Shown: piece by piece, positions 32,668-38,418 of the stretch
Layout of the letters: every line of letters begins with the position of its first letter
Position numbering within the stretch: position 1 is the first letter of the stretch
Translations under genes and position numbers: made by a program
Notes under the pieces: model-generated
The model's input: only the letters and a program-made list of their open reading frames with translations
Databases searched by the model: none
What the model was told of the DNA's origin: nothing
NCBI GenBank assembly: GCA_002419585.1
Contig: DIGJ01000032.1
Coordinates: 1-38,418, forward strand
Length of the DNA stretch: 38,418 nucleotides
Direction: 5' to 3'
From: Lachnoclostridium sp. UBA5725
GTDB taxonomy: Bacteria; Bacillota; Clostridia; Lachnospirales; Lachnospiraceae

Positions 32668-34155
32668 ATGGTAGAAATTTTTATAAAACAATGTTCCTAT
32701 GCATATGAGGTGCAAGCGCTTGTCAAAAGCTTTTATCCTCATCAATACATTTACAAAAAAGACCCTGAATTATTTGGACATACATTACTTGATGCAGCGA
32801 CAGAAGATGTAGTACAAATTAAAATTGAACTAGAGGAAGCGCAGATAGGTATTTCATTGTTACAAAATGAAATACCTATATTAGAGAAAAGAAGTGCGGT
32901 TTCCAAAGATAAAACGTATAAAAATCAATTGAAAATCTTGCTATACCAAATCGCATCAAAGCACACAGGACGACATTTAGACTGGGGGACCTTGACTGGG
33001 GTTCGTCCAACGAAGGTTTTTATGTCAATTATGGAAAATGTGCATACCTTCGATGAAGTAAAAGCGATTATGAAGAGCAATTATTTATGCTCGGATGAAA
33101 AAATAGAACTTGGGTATCAGATTGCGAAAAAAGAAATGGATCTTTTAGAGCAGATTGATTATAAGAAGGGATACAGCATTTACATAGGGATTCCATTTTG
33201 CCCGACCACTTGCTTGTATTGTTCGTTTACCTCTTTTTCAGCGAAAAAGTATGCAAATTATATCGATGATTATTTAGATGCATTATTTAAAGAAATTGAC
33301 TATGCGAAAGATTGCATCACGGATAAAAAACTAACCACTATTTATATCGGTGGTGGTACTCCAACAGCACTCAATGAAGAACAATTGGAGCGGTTGTTGA
33401 TAAAGGTCACACAGACCTTTGATTTTTCCGATATAAAAGAATTTACAGTAGAAGCTGGAAGACCAGACAGTATAACCTTTGAAAAACTTTGCTTGTTAAA
33501 AGCATATGGAGTGGATCGTATTTCCATCAATCCACAGACTATGAAGGAGGAAACTTTGGTACGGATTGGTCGAAGTCATACAGTATCCCAGGTAAAAGAG
33601 GCGTTTTTATTGGCAAGAAAAGCAGGACATGAAAATATTAATATGGATTTGATTGCTGGACTGCCGGGTGAAACGTTACAGGAGATGAAAGAAACCCTCG
33701 AAGAAATAAAAGTCTTGAATCCCGATAGCATTACGGTTCATTCATTAGTAACCAAACGGGCAGCGAGACTCAATTGGGAAGATGACATCGAAATCCCGCA
33801 AAATGTAGATGAAATGACAGATTTGGCAAGACACTTTGCAGCTACGAATGATTATGTGCCTTATTATATGTATCGTCAGAAAAATGCGCAAGGAAGTGGA
33901 ACAGGAGCAAATCAAGAAAACATCGGATATGCACGCCCAGCAAAATATGGAATCTATAATATTATCATTATGGAAGAAAAACACACGATTCTAGCCCTTG
34001 GAGCAGGAGCGACTTCGAAGTTTGTATTTGAAGATGAGAATCGTATGGAACGCGTGGAAAATGTAAAAAGCCTGGTGGACTATATTGGAAGAGTCGATGA
34101 GATGATTGAACGAAAAGCTGCTTTTTTGAGAAAGGAAGGGCTTCATGAACAGTAA
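32668..34155 (+). CDS. hemZ: HemZ-type coproporphyrinogen dehydrogenase (radical SAM)
   Basis: A 495-residue radical SAM protein of the HemN/HemZ family, annotated as oxygen-independent coproporphyrinogen III oxidase; HemZ-branch proteins often have unproven activity. The N-terminal 165 residues are the HemZ-specific extension. The 4Fe-4S motif is Cys178, Cys182 and Cys185 (PFCPTTCLYCSF), followed by the Gly-rich IYIGGGTPTAL. The ribosome site is weak (GGGATTAAG), so translation may depend on the upstream gene seven bases away. The rsh-MBL-hemZ order recurs in Lachnospiraceae to my knowledge. The HD-GYP gene overlaps its end by 11 bases. Confidence 0.92.
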   Translation: MVEIFIKQCSYAYEVQALVKSFYPHQYIYKKDPELFGHTLLDAATEDVVQIKIELEEAQIGISLLQNEIPILEKRSAVSKDKTYKNQLKILLYQIASKHTGRHLDWGTLTGVRPTKVFMSIMENVHTFDEVKAIMKSNYLCSDEKIELGYQIAKKEMDLLEQIDYKKGYSIYIGIPFCPTTCLYCSFTSFSAKKYANYIDDYLDALFKEIDYAKDCITDKKLTTIYIGGGTPTALNEEQLERLLIKVTQTFDFSDIKEFTVEAGRPDSITFEKLCLLKAYGVDRISINPQTMKEETLVRIGRSHTVSQVKEAFLLARKAGHENINMDLIAGLPGETLQEMKETLEEIKVLNPDSITVHSLVTKRAARLNWEDDIEIPQNVDEMTDLARHFAATNDYVPYYMYRQKNAQGSGTGANQENIGYARPAKYGIYNIIIMEEKHTILALGAGATSKFVFEDENRMERVENVKSLVDYIGRVDEMIERKAAFLRKEGLHEQ

Positions 34156-34813
34156 TTTTAGTATTTACTCGTTGGATGGTGAGGAATTATTAGATGCAAT
34201 CGAAGAGGATTTATCCGACGCGATCCGGCATGGAGTGTTAGTTAGCAATTTGGCCTCTTCCCTTGCTAGAGAACTAGGAGAATCGGAAGAGTTTGTTTCT
34301 CAGATGGCAATGGCTGGAATGCTTCATGATATAGGAAAACTTCGATTAAGTAAGTACTTGTATGGACGCAAGAAAGATATTTTGGCAATTGAAGAAATGA
34401 AATATGTGAGAATGCATCCTACTTTTAGTTTTGAAATACTAAAATCAAATGGGTTTGAAGAGCAGATACAAGAAATGGTGTATCATCACCATGAAAATTA
34501 TGATGGTACCGGATATCCGAACAACTTAAAAGGAAGAGCGATTCCATGGGGAGCCAGGATCCTTCGAACTTGTGATGTATTTGCAGCGCTGGTTTCAAAG
34601 CGTCCATATCGTGATGCCTTTGATGTAGAAACGGCAATGGATCTTATGATTGATGAGGTGAAAAACTTTGATATGAAGATATTTTTAGCATTTCAAAGAG
34701 TTGTCTTTTCGAGCAATTTTGCAGATATACAAAAAGTGATAGAACGCAACAATCAAAACGATTTAATACAAGGTGAATGGATGGAATTATTTCAGGCTGT
34801 CTTTGAAATTTAA
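34145..34813 (+). CDS. Compact HD-GYP domain phosphohydrolase
   Basis: A 222-residue stand-alone HD-GYP protein, the class that degrades cyclic di-GMP or related signals. Metal-ligand candidates are His29, the HD pair in MLHDIGKL (His61, Asp62), His91 and the cluster HHHENYDGTGYP (114-125), which contains the full GYP motif; Asp144 follows. There is no receiver, PAS or membrane segment, so its input is unknown. It overlaps hemZ by 11 bases with GGAAGGG as ribosome site, so it is expressed with the rsh-hemZ run. Substrate not established from sequence. Confidence 0.88.
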   Translation: MNSNFSIYSLDGEELLDAIEEDLSDAIRHGVLVSNLASSLARELGESEEFVSQMAMAGMLHDIGKLRLSKYLYGRKKDILAIEEMKYVRMHPTFSFEILKSNGFEEQIQEMVYHHHENYDGTGYPNNLKGRAIPWGARILRTCDVFAALVSKRPYRDAFDVETAMDLMIDEVKNFDMKIFLAFQRVVFSSNFADIQKVIERNNQNDLIQGEWMELFQAVFEI

Positions 34814-34878
34814 GGAGATTCACATAGAAGGAAAACGGGAAAAGTGTAAAAAAGCACGTTCACGCACCTTATTTTGAG

Positions 34879-34894
34879 TGTCGCAAAAGCGACA
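34879..34894 (+). promoter_or_regulatory. Small hairpin next to the hisS ribosome site
   Basis: TGTCGC-AAAA-GCGACA forms a perfect six-pair stem with an AAAA loop, ending two bases before the AAGGGAG of hisS. It may tune translation initiation. The 94-base gap from the HD-GYP gene contains no T-box core and no good promoter, so hisS may be read from upstream. Confidence 0.4.
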
Positions 34895-34907
34895 GAAGGG
34901 AGAATTT

Positions 34908-36152
34908 ATGATTACACAAAGACCAAAAGGAACGCAGGACTGGTATGGTGAATCCATGCATAAAAGAACGATTATTGAAGGTCTTGCAAGAAAACTTTGC
35001 AAAACTTATAACATAAAGGAAATTATTACTCCGGTATTTGAACATACTGTATTGTTCCAGCGTGGTGTAGGAGAAACTACAGATGTAGTTCAAAAAGAAA
35101 TGTATACCTTCGAAGACAAGGGAAATCGTAGTATTACATTGAAGCCAGAAGGAACGGCAGGTGCCATTCGTGCTTACTTAGAAAATAATTTATATGCACA
35201 AACACAACCAACCAAGCTATTTTATGTGACACCAGCGTTTCGTTATGAACAGCCACAAAGCGGAAGACTAAGACAACATCATCAATTTGGTGTTGAATTT
35301 GTTGGTTCAAAAAGTCCACTTGCGGAAGTGGAGTTGATTACATTAATTACTACCTTTATTAAAGAAATTGGATTGAAGAACGCTAAACTGCATATTAACA
35401 GCATTGGTTGCTCCAATTGTAGGAAGACTTATAATGAGGCGTTGCTTCAATATTTACAAAAACACGAAGCGAATTTGTGCCCAACTTGTCGCGAACGTAT
35501 GAAAAAGAATCCACTTCGCGTCATCGACTGTAAGGTGCCAACCTGTAAAGAAATCGTGAAGGATGCACCTAGAACGATTGAATACTTGGATGAAGAGTGC
35601 AGTGAGCATTTTGAAGAGTTAAAGAGTCTTTTAGAACAGCTTAATATTCCATTTGAAATTGATACGGGTATTGTACGTGGACTGGATTACTATACAAAAA
35701 CAGTATTTGAGTTTGTCAATGAAGAAGGATTTACTTTGTGTGGTGGTGGACGCTATGACAATCTGGTTCATGAAATTGATGAAAAACAAGATATCCCTTC
35801 CGTTGGATTTGGTATGGGAATTGAACGTATCATCTATTTCCTTGAAAAAGAAGGAACTCAAATAGAGCCGGAACCAGAAATCGAACTATATGTTGGTATT
35901 CTTGGCAAGGAAGCAAAAGCAAAGGCCTATTCCATTGTAAATACACTTCGTAGTGCAGGTATTGTCGTAGAGACCGATTACATGGATCGTAGTGTAAAAG
36001 CGCAAATGAAATTTGCAAATAAGATTGGTGCAAAAAATACCATAATTCTTGGGGCTGATGAACTTGAAAAAGGAAAGGTCACAATAAAGAACATGGAAAA
36101 CCATGATGAAGTAGAAGTTGACTTAGACAAAATTACAGAGTATTTTATATAG
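34908..36152 (+). CDS. hisS: Histidyl-tRNA synthetase with zinc-ribbon insertion
   Basis: Charges tRNA-His. The 414-residue class II synthetase has motif 1 around 38-60, motif 2 YVTPAFRYEQPQSGRLRQHHQFG (106-128), the histidine-binding RGLDYYTKTVFEF (257-269), CGGGRYDNL, and motif 3 near GFGMGIERII, then a C-terminal anticodon-binding domain. Between about 168 and 213 lies a Cys-rich insertion, Cys168/171/191/194 plus Cys208 and Cys213, a zinc-ribbon form seen in clostridial HisRS. The frame opens at 34878, but AAGGGAG precedes the ATG at 34908 by five bases. Confidence 0.95.
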   Translation: MITQRPKGTQDWYGESMHKRTIIEGLARKLCKTYNIKEIITPVFEHTVLFQRGVGETTDVVQKEMYTFEDKGNRSITLKPEGTAGAIRAYLENNLYAQTQPTKLFYVTPAFRYEQPQSGRLRQHHQFGVEFVGSKSPLAEVELITLITTFIKEIGLKNAKLHINSIGCSNCRKTYNEALLQYLQKHEANLCPTCRERMKKNPLRVIDCKVPTCKEIVKDAPRTIEYLDEECSEHFEELKSLLEQLNIPFEIDTGIVRGLDYYTKTVFEFVNEEGFTLCGGGRYDNLVHEIDEKQDIPSVGFGMGIERIIYFLEKEGTQIEPEPEIELYVGILGKEAKAKAYSIVNTLRSAGIVVETDYMDRSVKAQMKFANKIGAKNTIILGADELEKGKVTIKNMENHDEVEVDLDKITEYFI

Positions 36153-36176
36153 TAGTATATAACGGAGGAAAAAGAA

Positions 36177-37964
36177 ATGGCAGAATCAATGACAGGCTTA
36201 AAAAGAAGCCACCGATGCGCAGAACTATCAAGCAGTAGTGTTGGGGAAGAAGTTACTGTAATGGGATGGGTACAAAAAAGTAGAAACAAGGGTGGAATTA
36301 TTTTTGTCGATTTAAGAGATCGCTCTGGATTGCTTCAGATTATTTTTGAAGAGAGTGATTGTGGATTGGAAAATTTCCAAAAGGCAGAGAAATTAAGAAG
36401 CGAATTTGTAGTAGCAATCGTAGGACAAGTATGTAGAAGAGAGGGTAATGTGAACGAAAATCTTGCAACCGGCGAGATTGAAATTCGTGCAACCCAGATC
36501 CGAATTCTCTCCGAAGCAGAGACGCCTCCTTTTCCAATTGAAGAAGATAGTAAAACAAAAGAAGAATTACGATTAAAATATCGTTATTTGGATCTTAGAA
36601 GACCAGATTTGCAGAAAAATCTGATTATGAGAAGCAAAGTAGCTACCTTGACTCGTCAGTTTTTATCCGAAGAAGGATTTTTAGAAATTGAAACTCCGAT
36701 GTTAACTAAGAGTACACCGGAAGGCGCAAGAGACTATTTAGTACCTAGCCGTGTTCACCCTGGCAATTTCTATGCATTACCACAGTCTCCTCAGATTTTT
36801 AAGCAGTTACTTATGTGCTCTGGTTATGATCGCTATTTCCAAATCGTAAAGTGCTTCCGTGATGAGGATTTACGTGCAGACCGTCAACCTGAATTTACAC
36901 AGATTGATATGGAATTATCCTTTGTTGATGTAGATGATGTTATTGATGTAAATGAAAGATTGCTACAAAGAATGTTTAAAGAAACATTAGGCGTTGATGT
37001 AAAACTTCCAATCCAGAGAATGACCTGGCAGGAAGCAATGGATCGATTTGGATCGGATAAACCAGACCTTCGTTTTGGTATGGAATTACAAGATGTTTCC
37101 GAAGTTGTGAAGGATTGTGAGTTTGCTGTATTTACAGGAGCATTAGCAAATGGAGGAAGTGTTCGAGGAATCAATGCAAAAGGACAGGGTGCTATGCCAA
37201 GAAAGAAAATTGATGCTTTGGTAGAGTTTGCAAAAGGATATGGTGCAAAAGGGCTTGCTTACATTTGCATCAATGAAGATGGAACTTATAAATCTTCCTT
37301 CCAAAAATTCATGACCGAAGAACAATTAGAAGCTTTGGTAAAAGCAATGAACGGTGAAGCAGGTGACTTATTGCTATTTGCAGCAGATAAAAATACAGTG
37401 GTTTATAATGTACTTGGTGCGCTTCGTATCGAAATTGCAAATCAACTAGGATTGTTAGACAAAAAGGAGTTCCGTTTCCTTTGGGTTACCGAGTTCCCAT
37501 TATTAGAATGGTCAGAAGAGCAAAATCGCTTTACTGCTATGCACCATCCGTTTACAATGCCGATGGAAGAAGATTTGCATTTACTTGAAACCGATCCTGG
37601 TAAAGTACGTGCAAAAGCTTACGATATTGTATTAAATGGTACCGAATTAGGTGGCGGTTCCGTTCGTATCTTCCAAAATCAAATACAGGAAAAAATGTTT
37701 GAAACCCTTGGATTTACGAAGGAAGAAGCTTATGACCGTTTTGGATTCTTATTGAATGCATTTAAATATGGTGTTCCACCACATGCAGGACTTGCTTTTG
37801 GCTTAGATCGTTTGATTATGCTCATGACAGGACAAGATAGCATTCGTGACGTAATTGCCTTTCCGAAAGTGAAAGATGCTTCTTGCTTAATGACGGATGC
37901 ACCGAATGTAGTGGACGAAAAACAATTGCAAGAACTGGGTATTGAATTAGTGAAACAAAAATAA
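36177..37964 (+). CDS. aspS: Aspartyl-tRNA synthetase, bacterial type
   Basis: Charges tRNA-Asp. The 595-residue protein is the long bacterial form: an N-terminal OB-fold anticodon domain (about 20-110, with GWVQKSRNKGGIIFVDLRDRSG), a class II core with FRDEDLRADRQPEFTQIDMELSF as motif 2, a GAD insertion domain (about 300-420) and motif 3 GLAFGLDRLIMLMTG. GGAGG lies about nine bases before the ATG. hisS-aspS adjacency is common in Firmicutes. Whether it also charges tRNA-Asn cannot be told from the sequence. No terminator is seen before the csp promoter. Confidence 0.96.
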   Translation: MAESMTGLKRSHRCAELSSSSVGEEVTVMGWVQKSRNKGGIIFVDLRDRSGLLQIIFEESDCGLENFQKAEKLRSEFVVAIVGQVCRREGNVNENLATGEIEIRATQIRILSEAETPPFPIEEDSKTKEELRLKYRYLDLRRPDLQKNLIMRSKVATLTRQFLSEEGFLEIETPMLTKSTPEGARDYLVPSRVHPGNFYALPQSPQIFKQLLMCSGYDRYFQIVKCFRDEDLRADRQPEFTQIDMELSFVDVDDVIDVNERLLQRMFKETLGVDVKLPIQRMTWQEAMDRFGSDKPDLRFGMELQDVSEVVKDCEFAVFTGALANGGSVRGINAKGQGAMPRKKIDALVEFAKGYGAKGLAYICINEDGTYKSSFQKFMTEEQLEALVKAMNGEAGDLLLFAADKNTVVYNVLGALRIEIANQLGLLDKKEFRFLWVTEFPLLEWSEEQNRFTAMHHPFTMPMEEDLHLLETDPGKVRAKAYDIVLNGTELGGGSVRIFQNQIQEKMFETLGFTKEEAYDRFGFLLNAFKYGVPPHAGLAFGLDRLIMLMTGQDSIRDVIAFPKVKDASCLMTDAPNVVDEKQLQELGIELVKQK

Positions 37965-37971
37965 ATAGTAA

Positions 37972-38000
37972 TTGACATATTCCACTAATAATGCTATCAT
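37972..38000 (+). promoter_or_regulatory. Promoter of the cold-shock gene
   Basis: A consensus TTGACA (37972-37977), a 17-base spacer and TATCAT (37995-38000), one of the best promoters in the window. Start near 38007. Confidence 0.75.
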
Positions 38001-38006
38001 AAAGTT

Positions 38007-38022
38007 GTTACATTATAGTAAC
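38007..38022 (+). promoter_or_regulatory. Hairpin at the 5' end of the csp mRNA
   Basis: GTTAC-ATTATA-GTAAC can form a five-pair stem exactly at the predicted transcript start. A 5'-terminal stem could protect the mRNA or respond to temperature; the leader of about 46 bases is much shorter than the cspA leader of E. coli. Confidence 0.35.
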
Positions 38023-38052
38023 GATTTTATATAATTTTGGAGGAACAACACA

Positions 38053-38253
38053 ATGAGTAAAGGTACTGTAAAATGGTTTAACAACCAAAAAGGTTACGGA
38101 TTTATTTCTGATGAAGCTGGAAACGATGTATTTGTTCATTTCTCAGGTCTTAACATGGATGGCTACAAGAGTTTAAATGAAGGTGAAGAAGTTCAATTTG
38201 ACGTAGTTGAAGGTAACAAAGGACCTCAGGCAGCTAACGTAACTAGAGCTTAA
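38053..38253 (+). CDS. Cold-shock protein (CspA/CspB family)
   Basis: A 66-residue single-stranded nucleic-acid-binding protein acting as RNA chaperone. It is a single cold-shock domain with RNP1 KGYGFI (14-19) and RNP2 VFVHF (27-31), and MSKGTVKWFNNQKG at the start. GGAGGA lies about 10 bases before the ATG. It has its own strong promoter. Which csp paralogue it is cannot be decided. Confidence 0.96.
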   Translation: MSKGTVKWFNNQKGYGFISDEAGNDVFVHFSGLNMDGYKSLNEGEEVQFDVVEGNKGPQAANVTRA

Positions 38254-38296
38254 TTTCAATCAGATTTTTACAGTGTACCTTCTTCTGATATAGATT

Positions 38297-38325
38297 TTGA
38301 ATTGTAGTAGAAATAGTTATATAGA
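38297..38325 (+). promoter_or_regulatory. Possible promoter of a short RNA downstream of csp
   Basis: TTGAAT (38297-38302), a 17-base spacer and TATAGA (38320-38325). A start near 38332 would give a transcript of only about 60 bases, ending at the terminator at 38393. Weak boxes; it may be chance. Confidence 0.3.
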
Positions 38326-38354
38326 GAATGGGTTATATTGTACGAAACGAGATT

Positions 38355-38393
38355 AAAAAAGATGGAGTGTGTATCACGCTCCATCTTTTTTTC
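38355..38393. terminator. Strong intrinsic terminator, probably bidirectional
   Basis: An A run, GATGGAGTG (38361-38369), a short loop and the matching arm CGCTCCATC (38377-38385) with one G-T pair, followed by seven Ts. The A run before and T run after make it usable on both strands. It ends csp read-through on the plus strand about 100 bases after the stop codon. Confidence 0.85.
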
Positions 38394-38395
38394 TT

Positions 38396-38418
38396 GGCTC
38401 TTTGTCAAGAGTTGGGGT
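38396..38418. mobile_element. Possible ISL3-family terminal repeat, cut by window end
   Basis: The last 23 bases begin GGCTCTTTGTCAAGAG. ISL3-family insertion sequences typically have terminal repeats starting GGCTCTT or GGGTCTT, so a transposon may begin here. The match is short and no transposase is in view. The bases also contain a small CTCTT-TGTC-AAGAG dyad. Confidence 0.3.

Noticed and set aside
34814..34907. T-box riboswitch controlling hisS
   Set aside because: The 94-base gap is too short and contains no T-box core sequence or antiterminator-type pairing; only a small hairpin is seen.

Overview
This window comes from a low-GC, AT-rich Gram-positive anaerobe of the Clostridia. The family Lachnospiraceae is most likely, judging by DUF4364, a DUF1385 gene beside prmC-prfA, hemZ, zinc-ribbon HisRS and a solo KtrAB pair. 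This placement is an inference from gene content and style, not from a database match. Most of the window is well-conserved housekeeping chromosome. I saw no rRNA, tRNA, CRISPR array, prophage or complete insertion sequence.

Layout, left to right. (1) Bases 1-8321: a short GC-richer non-coding block, glmM (cell-wall amino-sugar synthesis), then a protein quality-control cluster tig-clpP-clpX-lon-engB, ending in a DUF554 membrane-protein gene destroyed by an internal deletion. (2) 8316-10946, minus strand: malic enzyme, a YhcC/YtqA-like radical SAM protein and a DUF4364 protein. (3) 11040-18830: rho, rpmE with a structured leader, then a tight run DUF1385-prmC-prfA-ktrB-ktrA-SpoU methyltransferase, linking translation termination, K+ uptake and RNA modification. 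(4) 18841-22554: a molybdate (or tungstate) module. It has a fused MobA-like/ModE-like protein followed by modABC, and a large inverted repeat lies over the modA promoter. (5) 22561-24266: a Crp/Fnr-type regulator divergent from a tandem pair of YdcZ-type small membrane transporters, with a dyad in the control region. (6) 24276-27416: an N-acyl-D-amino-acid deacylase, a 163-base near-perfect inverted repeat in a non-coding gap, and two uncharacterised genes (a YvyF-like double zinc ribbon and an acidic coiled-coil protein). (7) 27445-29516, minus strand: NCS2 purine/uracil permease and apt. (8) 29642-37964: rsh, an MBL-fold hydrolase, hemZ, an HD-GYP protein, hisS and aspS, mostly closely spaced. 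(9) The end: a cold-shock protein gene, a strong hairpin terminator, and 23 bases that resemble an ISL3-family transposon end.

The least explained parts are the long inverted repeat at 25984-26146, the MobA-like/ModE-like fusion with its candidate operator upstream of modA, the dyads over the tig and rho control regions, the mutually exclusive hairpins in the rpmE leader, the dyad before the YdcZ pair, and the unknown pair at 26257-27338. Promoters, hairpins and start choices were read by eye from base pairing, spacing and Shine-Dalgarno sites. No folding or database search was run.
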